Assembly (NCBI GenBank): GCA_028554645.1 | Contig: JAQOOI010000019.1 | Coordinates: 310,001 to 374,000 of the forward strand | Source: Omphalotus guepiniiformis | Taxonomy: Eukaryota > Basidiomycota > Agaricomycetes > Agaricales > Omphalotaceae | Reading direction: 5' to 3' | Length of the DNA stretch: 64,000 nucleotides | In this document: one piece after another, positions 29,401 to 38,744 of the stretch | Layout: every line of letters begins with the position of its first letter | Numbering within the stretch: position 1 is the first letter of the stretch | Translations under genes and position numbers: made by a program | Notes under the pieces: model-generated | Told to the model about the DNA's origin: nothing | Database searches by the model: none | What the model saw: only the letters and a program-made list of their open reading frames with translations

Positions 29401-30335
29401 ATATAGTTTCTGATAGAGGATCTACCTTTGTGTCAACCTTTTGGCATTCACTTTGTGATGCACTAGATGTCAAAACCAATTATTCCACTGGTTATCATCC
29501 ACAAACAGATGGACAGACTGAAAGAACAAACCAGACTTTGGAGCAGTATCTCAGACTGTTTGTTAACTATGACCAGGATGATTGGGAAGAATGGCTTCCA
29601 CTAGCAGAATTCACTTATAACAACTCTCCAAGTGATGCTACTGGACTAACACCCTTCTTTGCAAATAAAGGATTCCATCCTAGATTAACCATTTCACTCA
29701 AAGGGTTGCCAAATCATCAGGCACAGTTAAAGGCTCAAGAACTTAAAGATGTTCATGAGTACCTAAAGAGTGAAATCAAAAGGAGTAATGAATCAGCAAA
29801 GAAGTACACCAATCCTAAAAGAAGGAAGACACCTAGTGACTGGAAGGAAGGAATGTTGGTATGGTTAAATGCAAAAAACATCAAGACTAAAAGGCCTACC
29901 AAGAAGTTGGATCATAAGCAACTGGGACCATTCAAGATAGTTAAGAAGATTTCTGATCATGCATATCGATTGGCATTACCACGCAGCATGCAAACTCTTC
30001 ATAATACATTCCATGTGGACTTGTTGACTGCTAATCCACCGGAACATTTTCCCCAACGTCGACAACCACCTCCTCCCCCAGTTGAAATTGATGATGAAGA
30101 ACACTATGAAGTGGAACAAATTTTGGATAACCGTAGAAGATGGGGAAGAATGGAATACCTAGTCCGCTGGAAAGGTTATGATCCAGAACATGATTCTTGG
30201 GAACCAATTAGAAATGTGGTTGGATCTCAAGAATACATTGAAGATTTTCACCAAAAGCATCCCAACAAAATAGGACTTCATGATGGTGAACTGGAGAGAG
30301 CAGTAGAACAGGAAAGAAGTCAAACTCAGAAATAA
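26412..30335 (+). CDS. pol: pol of element 2: protease, reverse transcriptase, RNase H, integrase, chromodomain
   Basis: Frame -1 to gag, overlapping it from 26412, with no usable ATG near the junction. Protease CLLDTGATREF and IVLGLPW; reverse transcriptase DYRALN, YLVMPFGLTNAP and catalytic YLDD (about 27938); RNase H VEADASDYA and FTDHNNLQW; integrase HHCC finger (HHDHKLMGHPG, CHECLRAK), catalytic SVDHIG, VSDRGS and DGQTERTNQ; GPF motif LGPFKIVKK. A C-terminal chromodomain (YLVRWKGYDPEHDSWEP, about 30152-30206) normally steers integration by binding modified histones. The frame is fully open to 30335. Confidence 0.96.
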   Translation, partial: QQLGKLAGDSGWQESHLSPEETDSIYLNGAVVEPVTITSRSEQSFIISATIFNSNSVNYHCLLDTGATREFIDIKLASLYPERLKPLPLPIPLRLFDGQFTSAGKITHKFFAPITFTDGTTHHINFLVTQLHPETPIVLGLPWFRKYNPQVNWTDLKFSFNNSVQLMAAEVYDLTQITHYIVRPPINKKNGVTIEDEEEIYEFQKSGLGLEDPILIHIDEMNEYLQEQETIQQSIPKSKPPTSDPQMEDNTPHICLLGAASFAQLVMEGCEASILYIMPSIEEAEVDAGMASTSNENSEVPDKPKSSKLSEQELLDKFVPKQYHQYAKAFSATEAKGLPQHRPYDIRIDTEDDKLPPYGKLYNLSEKELKVLKDYIDEMMEKGFIRPSSSPIGAPVLFAKKKDGSLRLCVDYRALNRLTRKNRYPLPLIGNLIDQLRSAKIYTKLDLRAGYNNIRVAEGHEWKTSFRTRYGAYEYLVMPFGLTNAPSVFQHFINDIFRDMVDVFVIVYLDDILIFSENEQQHFEHVSKVLQRLEEHDLHIKPEKCEFHTNSVEYLGVIVSPEGVTMDPKKIEVIQKWETPTNVKELQSFLGFANFYRRFIDNYSGIVKPLTRLTSKDKPWIWTEECTTVFQLLKKAFQEAPILQHFDPELPIIVEADASDYAIASIISQQNKESGEIHPIAFYARSMTSAELNYDIYDKELLAIVESFKQWRAYLEGSKYKIEVFTDHNNLQWFTTTKTLSRRQARWSEFLSGFDFVINYRPGKLGGKPDALTRRNDVYPKKSAQAAVNSENHRVLLNPERLSTSLIMNDEADLAHIHSVEKDRYWKEHKAIAESEEPGPFKMENGLLLRDGLVYVPNNASLRLRILQVHHDHKLMGHPGMRKTAQMIHRTYFWPGLQKDVKKYVRSCHECLRAKSSRRKPFGLLKPLPIGERPWSSISVDHIGELPESNGFNAIMVVVCRLTKQAVFIACRTDDNASQLAKLFIKHIFSKHGLPVDIVSDRGSTFVSTFWHSLCDALDVKTNYSTGYHPQTDGQTERTNQTLEQYLRLFVNYDQDDWEEWLPLAEFTYNNSPSDATGLTPFFANKGFHPRLTISLKGLPNHQAQLKAQELKDVHEYLKSEIKRSNESAKKYTNPKRRKTPSDWKEGMLVWLNAKNIKTKRPTKKLDHKQLGPFKIVKKISDHAYRLALPRSMQTLHNTFHVDLLTANPPEHFPQRRQPPPPPVEIDDEEHYEVEQILDNRRRWGRMEYLVRWKGYDPEHDSWEPIRNVVGSQEYIEDFHQKHPNKIGLHDGELERAVEQERSQTQK
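26421..26455 (+). other. -1 ribosomal frameshift site, gag to pol of element 2
   Basis: G GGA AAC (26421-26427) in the gag frame, 33 nt before the gag stop, is a classic retroviral heptamer. After an 8-nt spacer comes GACTC/GAGTC (26436-26440 with 26451-26455), a 5-bp stem with a 10-nt loop. Confidence 0.8.
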
Positions 30336-30438
30336 CCTCAACAAATCATTCAAGCAATATGGCATAGAGAGTTAATCATCTACTTGTCATGTACAGAATC
30401 AGGTTATTTCTTGGCATACATTGGTTACAACTATCTCC

Positions 30439-31591
30439 CTAATTATCTAACTCTGGATACTCCAATTCCACTTCACCATCTCCCTCATCATCAACAGTCA
30501 GGTCAATAATAGCAGGAGACAAACCTGTAACTGTTTCATCATCATCCAAGTCAATAACCACTGGATTGACATGAGATTCAGCTACAGTCCAGGCACTGGG
30601 ATGAGTAATGCGAGAAATGTTAGAGAGGTAAGCAAGAGCATCAGCAATACCAAGACGTTGGAAATGCAGAGACAGGAGTTCATCCCGAGTGAGACGAGCA
30701 TGTGAAATAGTCCCCATCATCTTGTCAAAGCTCTCAACAAGCCAAGATTCCAGTGTCTCCACCCTCATCTGCCCCTCTGACAACTGGTGTTGAGCTTGAA
30801 AAACACCCCGCACAATGGTCTCTAAGTCCCGACGAAGCGCATCAAAGAAGGGGGTAGGGTCCGCACGGAGTCCCCTATAAGCCATATCAGCCAGAATTCT
30901 CTGAAGCACCGTTCCCTGTTCCAACTCCCGACGAAGGCGTACAATCTCCGCATCACGCTCCTTAAGTTGACCATTACGACGAGATTGAGCAGCTACCACG
31001 CAGTAGTACGATTTCTTCATACGATTCAATCGCACTACCTGACCTTGTAGGGTTGCGGCTAATTGACCCATGCGAGAACCAGTGTTGCGAGCTACAGTCA
31101 ATTCCTCCTGAGTACGAGTAAGATCACTAGGGGAAGATATCAGCAACAGCAGCAAAAAAGAACATGGGAGGAGATAGGCAACATACCTTTCAAGTGACTT
31201 CTTTTCATCCTCTAATGTTCGTTTATCATCCATAAGGAGCTTCGCTCGAGCGCGAAGGCTAGCAACGAGCCTTAAAGACTATCAATACAACACCACGAAA
31301 TGGTGATTTACACTTACCTAGCCCCTAAAGTTTCGCCTCGAAAAACTGTCGGCTCATTGGTTTTCAATTGCTCCTTGTATTCCGCTTCAAGTTCACTAAT
31401 ACGGCTAAGGTAATTGGTCAGCTCACTTGGACAAATGAAGTTCAAAGAAGTACCCACATGTCTACCAGTTCTCGAAGACTTGGAGCTGGCATCACTGGAA
31501 TGTTCATCCAAGTGAGAGAGCCACCACCAGCAACGCGAGGAACAAGGTCAACTAATACAGAGGACTGAGTAGCAGAGGTTTCAAAATTCAT
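30439..31591 (-). CDS. Antisense gene of element 2: spliced coiled-coil protein with two SIM-like motifs
   Basis: Exons on the minus strand: 31591-31466, 31421-31318, 31270-31187, 31126-30439. Introns are 44, 47 and 60 nt, phases agree, and the product is about 333 residues. An upstream ATG at 31648 lies too near the TATA box, so MNFETSATQ is preferred. The first junction is the least certain. The middle is a long heptad-rich helix (LEDEKKSLES, RDAEIVRLRRELEQ) typical of coiled coils. The tail contains PVVIDLDDDE (about 293-302) and AIIDLTVDDE (about 310-319), both of the hydrophobic-then-acidic form that binds SUMO. The stop codon is 103 bp from the pol stop, convergent. Family unknown. Confidence 0.8.
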
Positions 31592-31663
31592 GACAGGAAT
31601 AAGGTGAAAGACAGATGAATTGTCAAGAGGACAATGGGATGAATACATGATGGAAAAGCTAGA

Positions 31664-31670
31664 TTTTATA
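31664..31670 (-). promoter_or_regulatory. TATA box of the antisense gene of element 2
   Basis: TATAAAA on the minus strand, about 75 nt upstream of the chosen ATG. Confidence 0.55.
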
Positions 31671-33561
31671 GTAACGAGCTATCATTAACATCCTCCATCC
31701 CGGAATTCCATTGAACGAGAACACGAGGATGCATGGGAAACATTTCAAGTAGAACATGGAAGAGCTAGTTCAAATTAAAATTCTAATGAGTGGCGTGTAG
31801 ACGATGTACACGAGGAACGTACACTCCTATTGCGGACCCCGTTACAGTACCCTTCAACGACATCATCCTGCTCATCCAACCCCTGCAACATCCTCTTCGC
31901 TCACAGACACTCTGTCGTACTTCCGAGTTGTTCGTTGGGGTCCACGAAACCTGCATTGGATATCGTACGAGAACTGACGATATGCAGAACACCAATAGAC
32001 GTGCATGAATAACGATTTCGAAGCAAAGGTTACAACAACGCACCACATGAATAGAATACTTCATGATTGAGGAAGGAGAACTCGTGGAGGTATCGAAATG
32101 GAATCCAATAGCCGCATGATCCTTTGTTGGAATGTTCTGTACCAGACAAGGATCAAGATAAACTAACCTACCAATTAGATTCAAAGATTCAGTCCGGTAG
32201 TCCGTGAAATGGGAAATTGCACTCACTAGAACATCTCGATGGTCGTCCGTTAACTCGTCAACCCTCTATTTTCTCAGCAGTCTAAGTCCCACCCATCGCC
32301 TTGCGCCCCATTCACAAGTCCCTCTTCGTATTCCTATCGATTATTATAGCCATTGGAGGCGCCGTTGTGGTGGTGTACCCGTGTCGAAGGTCGTAGATTG
32401 TGGTGAAAACAGGAGACAGAATGTTCGAAAACCTTTGCGCAATTGTCGCACTTGGAGTTCTAGCCAAAGGACGAAAAATGATCTAGAGCAGAGAGCCACG
32501 CACCGTACTTCCAGTAAGTCCACCAATCGTAACGCAAACCCAATAAACAACAACCGCTTTGTTGCGCACCAAACCACCCTCGAAGTCCTCGACCCTTCTC
32601 TGCAGACGTATACCGGAGGTTCGACTTCCCATGGTACCAGAGCATAGTCAGATAGAATTACGGCGTTATGAAAGACCCAGCCGTCGTGACGTTCGCACAG
32701 TTGCATGAGCAAACTGATACTGAGTATAAAGATGACGAGTGAGGGAATGGATCGATCGTCACGGTCTTCTGAGGATAAACGGCCAACGTGTCTTGGAACA
32801 TCTGAGTTGAAGTCAACGGGATTCGGATCTAGAAAGATCCTTAGCAGTGCAATAGACGAAAAGAGAGGTAGCAACGCACCTCGTCATAGCCCACTAGCCA
32901 AATCCAAGTGGTGTAGAAGCGCTTGTCGTGGTGATTGTTACACCATACAGTCAAACTTCTGCCCAATAATTCTTGGCGTCAGACGGTACAGCGTCGTCTC
33001 TTTATTGCCTGGGATTGTCGACTGTCGTCCTCATCACGGACCCCATCTCGTTGTAGGCTTTCTCTGTCCCGGGTATAGGTTATCCCTGCTCTTGCGAACG
33101 TCGTTGCGATCACGGTCTCAGTGAGACAAAAACAAATGCTACCCCATCAAGTTCCACAATTCTACCCTGATAAACGTAGCCTCAGTTCTGTGAAAAAGCA
33201 GTGTTGAGTCGGAGGAGTGACAAGAGCAAAAAACGGAACATTGACGTGTACGCGCGTTCAACATGTCACGTGATATAGATTAACAAATCAAGTCACTCGC
33301 ATGCGCTTGCTCAGACCTACCTCTGAAAGGATGCCAGACTTTGATCTCAAGAAAACTATCAGACAATTCCTAGTCCATGGTATTGAGAATATACACACAG
33401 TTACCAGTAACTGTGCAAGTCACAGGAAATAACTCAATCAAAGTGTTACAATCATGTTCCAATGATGTTTAACATCAAGACTGTATATTCAATATTAGAA
33501 TTGTCTTGGAAAGGTACCACCAGTGATATTGAACATGCTATGCCGTCGAGGGCTCTGGCTG
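31671..33561. other. Non-coding 1.9 kb inside element 2
   Basis: More GC-rich than the rest of element 2. It holds frames of 130-176 codons on both strands (for example 32344-32874 minus), but none has recognisable motifs or clear splice structure. It could be promoter sequence of the antisense gene plus a captured, decayed host fragment. Confidence 0.4.
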
Positions 33562-33563
33562 GT

Positions 33564-33572
33564 GAAGGGGGG
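33564..33572 (+). promoter_or_regulatory. Polypurine tract of element 2
   Basis: GAAGGGGGG, separated from the 3' LTR by TGTAC. Confidence 0.75.
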
Positions 33573-33577
33573 TGTAC

Positions 33578-34506
33578 TGTTAGGAACCTAGATGGATTAG
33601 GGGCATGAATACAAGAGGATTGAACAAGTCAACAAAAGTGTAGCAAAAGTGATACCAGAAAAATTTCAAAATTCTGGATGTTATCAGACTAGTCATTTTA
33701 GATGACCTACCTATTGGACTAGTTATTTCAGATGATCCACTGCCTCACATTGCAACCTCATGTTTAAACTGCCTCATGTTTGGCCTCAAGACAGCCACAT
33801 TGTAGCCTCATGTCTAAATGGCCTCATGTTCAGCCTCAAGGCATGCCTCACTGCAACCTCATTGCATGCCTCATTGCATGCCTCATTGTATGCCTCATGT
33901 TTAGCCTCATGGTTTGTAGTATATAAAGCCCCAGAAACTTAGTGTACAGTAGTCTAGTTATTTTCTTGTTAACCCCCATCTTGTAAATCTGTCTTGTGAA
34001 TTCAAGTACTTTTTACTCTCTAAGTGTTGCTGAAGCATTACCAGTGACTGAACCTACAATATCTGAAGCATTTCCAGATATTCTCTAAGACATCTGAAGC
34101 ATTTCCAGTGTCTATTCCTAAGTATTGCTGAAGCATTTCCAGCAGTATTCCCTTTGATTGTCTGAAGCATTTCCAGACTTTCTCCTTGAACAACTGAAGC
34201 ATTTCCAGTTTTCAAACTACTCCTAGATTACTTGAAGCATTTTCAAGTATTCCAACCTTCCTTGGTTACTGAAGCATTTCCAGTAATCAAAACATCCTCT
34301 TTTCACTTGAAGCTTTCCCAAGAAAATCCTATTCTTCTAGTGCTACCTGATACATCATTTTTCACATTTTCCCTTTCCTGTGATATAGACTATCACTTCA
34401 GTTTCTCCATTGTGTTCTTTGAGTAGATTCTCAATTAATACAACTTAGCCCCCAACCCTCATATTGTGGATCAGAGTAACTAACCCTTACCTTCTGTTCC
34501 CTAACA
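33578..34506 (+). repeat. 3' LTR of element 2
   Basis: 929 bp; lacks one 12-bp unit of the GCCTCAT array and has a few base changes (for example GCATTTTCAAG for GCATTTCCAAG in hairpin 7, a loop position). Confidence 0.97.
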
Positions 34507-34977
34507 AAAACATATATGTTCTGTTGAATTAGCTGTACTGTAACATATCTAATTAAACATATTATTCACCAAATACTTGACATTTATAAAAAATATACAT
34601 AAATGCCCCAACTAATGACACCAGAGTGATTTAGGTTGCATCACGGACATTATGACATACACGAGCCATGCTAGCAGGCAACCGAAAACCTGCCGAAATG
34701 TGTGACAGTGAGTAATAACTCTTCCTGGAGTGACATTGTGACTTACCTTAGCCAGAAATAGTTCGTTTGAGTGCCGGATTTTCCGGATTTCCGGATACCT
34801 AGCAACTGGTATGAGCCCTGGGCCTAAGCCCCGGGCTCGGGCTTTCCAAAACCCAAGCCCGAGCCCTCAGCCCTCTCAAGCCCTAGGCTAGGGCCGGGCT
34901 GGGCTTGGTGAGCCCGGGGCCGGGCCGGGTCAGGCTTCAGGGCTTGAGCCCGGCCCTGCACATCACTAGTCTGTCTT

Positions 34978-35650
34978 GATGTTCTGGTTTCACTGTCGCT
35001 TTTTTCGTATCTAGTATATTATTTCTATGTATCTACATTATATCTACTAGTACATATTCTAGTTCTTGGTATTGCTCCTATCTCTAGTAGAGTATAAATA
35101 TTGCTAATAAATATCTTGTTTTCTTGGTGTAAAGCGGATGGGCCGAATAATGCAAATTCCAAAAATTTCCGAACATACGGAAAGGCGTACACGTGGAGAT
35201 TTCCGACGAACATACGGAAAGCCATATCACGTGGCGATTAGATGATAGCCATTGATGGCGATAGCGACCTGAGATCCGTTATCTTAATCAGCCCGGAATC
35301 TTTTTTCATATCTTTATCTATGCATCCGACGGAATCCCGGAATCATTCGATATCTATATCTACTATCTATATCTACTATCTGCACTATCTATATCAATCA
35401 CGTGCTACGAGTGGTGGGGACCACTCTCCACAGGCGGACCAAATGTGGTAATAGGTGGTGGGGACCGCTCTCCACGAACTGGTAGGAAATACCCTCCAGG
35501 GTGACCTGTGCTGGTGAATGCTCACCTCCACAAAATGCTGGAAAGCACCACGCTGTATGCATCCTTCACTAACTGGAGCTCTCCACTTATATATGTATAA
35601 TTATAACAGTATTGCCTGCAACGGCGCAGACTTGACGGAGTGACGACTTT
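34978..35650. repeat. AT-rich repeat patch
   Basis: Contains two units of ATTTCCGA..ACATACGGAAA..CACGTGG (35165-35196 and 35199-35234), TATCTATATCTAC microsatellite-like repeats (35349-35397), and two copies of GGTGGGGACCxCTCTCCAC (about 35412 and 35457). A solo LTR is possible, but ends were not found. Confidence 0.5.
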
Positions 35651-35658
35651 ATCGTGGT

Positions 35659-36201
35659 ATGCCGATTTCATGTCATGTTCATCAGGCTGTTCACGCAGTG
35701 TCTTTTGCTCGTTTCAGGGAGTTCCGCGGACAAAGGGGGGCCCTATATCCCAACAACATCCGTCTTCTTGTCATTATCTCTGGACCAGAACATCCGAAGG
35801 GAGACCGTGCCAATGAAGCTCCCAATGAAGACTCTAGCCACTCCCAGGATGGGAAGCTTGAGCCTGAGGTGCAATTCTTTCCGTTTCAACTTCACCTTCA
35901 GGACAGCCTGGCAATCAGAGTTGCAAGACGGGTGATCACCTTTCTCGGTTATCTCCGATACAGGACTCGGACGTTGGAGAGCGAAAACGACTCGCGCAAG
36001 CATGAGGGATGGCACTTTGATATCAAGGCACCGTATAACCCAAAAGTGGCGCGGGAGGGACTTGAGCAAATTTACGGGAGACGCCAGAACGTCAGGCATA
36101 CAATTGGCTTGTATGCAGCGGTGGTCAATTCGATGCAGAGTGATCTTGCGCATGCTGGCGATCAAGTACGTGCTGTATCGTCTGTTGCGACGCCCACATA
36201 G
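35659..36201 (+). CDS. Hypothetical protein or gene fragment
   Basis: An open frame of 180 codons starting ATG CCG ATT. The middle looks protein-like (FFPFQLHLQDSLAIRVARRV, EGWHFDIKAPYNP), but no family is recognised and no introns were resolved. It may be an exon of a larger or decayed gene. Confidence 0.3.
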   Translation: MPISCHVHQAVHAVSFARFREFRGQRGALYPNNIRLLVIISGPEHPKGDRANEAPNEDSSHSQDGKLEPEVQFFPFQLHLQDSLAIRVARRVITFLGYLRYRTRTLESENDSRKHEGWHFDIKAPYNPKVAREGLEQIYGRRQNVRHTIGLYAAVVNSMQSDLAHAGDQVRAVSSVATPT

Positions 36202-37174
36202 GAATGCAGAGTTGGTAGGGTAGTGAGGTGAGCGTTTGGAAAAGCAAGATGACCCTGACGGAAAATGACGAGAAGTCGATAGCCTTAGGTACCAGGATTA
36301 ACACTTTTGATGAGATAATTTTCTTTTTTGACCACTAGAGGGCTCACGCTCAAGCGTCGGCATAAACTGGAAAAAACCTGCCATGCTCACCTGAAAGGAT
36401 CCCGGACGCCTTCAATATATTTACTCGTGTAGATGCCAGTGAGCCACCAACGAATCCAGTCGAGCTTGACTACGACGAGATAATCAAAGTCCCTTGTGAA
36501 CTGACAAGACGTCGTATCTTCGGATGCTGAGTTGTAAGAGATGGTGAATCTAATATTCAAGTTCCCTGAGAATGCATCAGGATATAGTCAGAGGTCAAGA
36601 AAGAGGAGAGGATTCACCAAGGATTTCACAGAGCACTCGAATATCGTCCTGGCAGTGGTTATTTGAACTCTCCGAACCTTCACCAAGTCATGCTCCTGGC
36701 AGGCTGACAGTTACCGTCCTTTCTCTCCATCGTGCCGCACATGGAAAAAGTTGAAATTAACAAGGATTGGAAGAAGCGCTTGAAGCTAAATCGTAGCAGG
36801 TAGGATCGTGGAAGAAAAAGAAAACGAACGCGGCGAAGCGTTCTTCGAAGAGTCAGACTTGAGACCAAACGCCGGATACTCAATTTTCACTAATATTCAT
36901 CATTCATTTGACTATGGGAGTACAGAAAGGCCTTCGCGCCGGTCAAAGGATCGTATCCTTTACTTGACACTACAAGTATATCTGTACATGTGAGTAAATT
37001 CTTAGCTGGTACATGTATAATGCCTATCGCTACATAATCCAGAATAGAAACAAAAAGATGATTAGCGAAATAAATCGTAAGATACAGAGCCAGAGCATGA
37101 ATGCAAGAAAAAAAAGAAATCACAAACGAGAGAAAGACTTTCTTCATTTTCGCTCTCAACACCAAGCAAGACCT
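36202..37174. other. Intergenic with one gene relic
   Basis: Apart from the cyclin relic at 36428-36510, nothing recognisable is seen. Confidence 0.4.
36428..36510 (-). pseudogene. Relic of a cyclin-like gene
   Basis: The minus strand reads DFDYLVVVKLDWIRWWLTGIY, matching LQYNLVVAKVDWIRWVDHLIQ of the intact neighbour at 37175-38744. Only this short piece is recognisable, so it is a leftover of a duplicate. Confidence 0.6.
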
Positions 37175-38744
37175 TCAAAACCCATCGAAACTCGAATCCT
37201 CTTCAGCCTCAAGAAGCGTGAAATCCGACTCAAAACCATCCGTGAGCGGGTAGGGACTTTTCGGATAACTAGAGCGATGGGCAGGGGCTGCAGGGCGCTT
37301 CAACGCAGGGTTAAAAACGGGCTTCATCTCGTACACATGCTCCTCGACGCTCTCGACGCTCTCGGGTGAAGGATACCACGCTGACACAGGTGGATACTCC
37401 ACTTGGCCTTCGTCAGATTCAGAGAATGATCCAGTAGACGAAAAACTGTCCCCTCGGCGCGATCGTTGGTGCCTTTGCATCTCCGTCGCCAGTGAACAGC
37501 CACCAACACGCTCGACCACTCCATCGCTGTGTATGACAATACTACAATCGTCCTCGTTATCCTCGTACAAGTACACAGGATCGATTTCGATTCTGTTACA
37601 AGGACGTAAGGGTAAAGTGGCGCCCCATGTGATGCAATCCGCGAGGTCGTAACGTTTGTGGTCCAACTCTTGAGGAGAGCCTTCAGGTTGGTCGAAATCT
37701 TTGTCAATTGGTAGACCGGGAGATGTTAGACCGAGGTTGAGACCGCTGAACAGCGAGGCCAGGGACGGGCGCACAGATTCGAGCATCTTGAGTACGAGGT
37801 GGTGTTCCTCCCGGTCTTCACGGATAATAAATCGGAGGTCTTGGATGAGATGGTCAACCCAACGAATCCAATCGACCTTGGCGACGACGAGATTGTATTG
37901 AAGGAAATAGAGAGCTCGAATCTCCACATTGCGAATCCACAAGACATCGACTCTCATGTGATCCGTCCTTTGGAAATCATTAGGACGCAGAGAAAGAGTC
38001 AAGATAGATGGGAATATTCACCATGTATCCGCCAAGTACTCGATATCATCTAGATACATAACAGCGAATCGAAGACACAGAAGGTATAGCCGACTTATCG
38101 TCATTGAGCACTCCTGGTCGCAGTTTCCGTGGTAGGGAATATATTTCGGAAAGATGCGGAAAAGGTATAAGACCGCGACGATAATGAGAGGAGCCGGAGG
38201 GTTGAGAATGCGTAACGATTTTCCCAGTATCACCTGAGTGTGATAAACAATTTCCTCGGACTGTTTATAAGTGAACTTCGTCAGACAGGCAATCATCATA
38301 GGATGCGAACGCGGACTCACAAGTGAATGGTGCTTCAGCGACCAGCTTTTCCAACACCATGCGACCTATCCATGTAGCGATCGCGCGGCACTCCAGAGTA
38401 GTACGTTCCTGTGGTCGAGCTTTTGCAGGACCTGCCTTTTTACCAACAGGAAGGGGAGGAGGTGAACGAGGATTTGAATAATCCAAAATGCGTGGCGACA
38501 GAGGATCCGAATAATCCAAAATGCGTGGCGACACTTCAGGTCCTTCAACCTTGCACTCCTCAGCCAAAAAAGCTGCATAGTACGCGATGGTATGTGGGGA
38601 TGCAGTTTTCAACAATGCTTGCATCGCGCAGTCACGCATGAACGTCAAGGGACTACGCGTCAAAGCAGTGTCCTGGGCTCGAATAGTCTCCTCGAAGGAA
38701 TCATCGGAAGAAACAGAAGAAGCGGAAGGAGTTGAAGGAGTCAT
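37175..38744 (-). CDS. Cyclin-like protein
   Basis: Three exons on the minus strand, about 38744-38330, 38268-38036 and 37979-37175. The second and third join cleanly (TG then G gives W). The cyclin fold reads across exons: AIATWIGRMVLEKLVAEAPF, IVYHTQVILGKSLRIL, PPAPLIIVAVLYLFRIFP, RLYLLCLRFAVMYLDDIEY, TWTDHMRVDVLWIRNVEIRAL, WIRWVDHLI, the pattern of fungal PCL/Pho80-type cyclins that activate a CDK. The C-terminus is long, acidic and serine-rich. At the first junction the GTGAGT donor and ACAG acceptor leave the frame off by one base, so either a non-standard splice or a real frameshift is present. Confidence 0.65.

Larger units (their letters stand above)
21698..34506 (+). mobile_element. 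Ty3/gypsy chromovirus, element 2 (12.8 kb), Tf1/sushi-like priming
   Basis: LTRs TGTTAGG...CCTAACA flank intact gag and pol, an antisense spliced gene, a 1.9-kb non-coding stretch and a polypurine tract. The 5-bp target duplication AAAAC is present on both sides (21693-21697 and 34507-34511), so it is a complete, unrearranged insertion. LTRs differ by one 12-bp repeat unit and a few single bases. Both long frames are open, so the copy may be able to move. At 12.8 kb it is large for a fungal chromovirus because of a giant gag and the extra 3.2 kb after pol. Confidence 0.97.
21539..34968. mobile_element. hAT-like MITE, about 616 bp, split by element 2
   Basis: Ends TAGTGATGTGCAGGGCC (21539-21555) and its inverted match ending CATCACTA at 34968 are flanked by the perfect 8-bp duplication GTCTGTCT (21531-21538 and 34969-34976). 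TAGTGATG termini and 8-bp duplications fit the hAT superfamily. The subterminal parts are rich in GGGCCGGGCC and GGGCTCGGGCTC. There is no transposase frame. Element 2 lies in its A-run, leaving 21539-21697 and 34512-34968 as MITE sequence. Confidence 0.82.

Noticed and set aside
32344..32874. 176-codon minus-strand frame in element 2
   Set aside because: It looked briefly like a membrane protein but shows no conserved family words and no clear introns; left as unassigned sequence.
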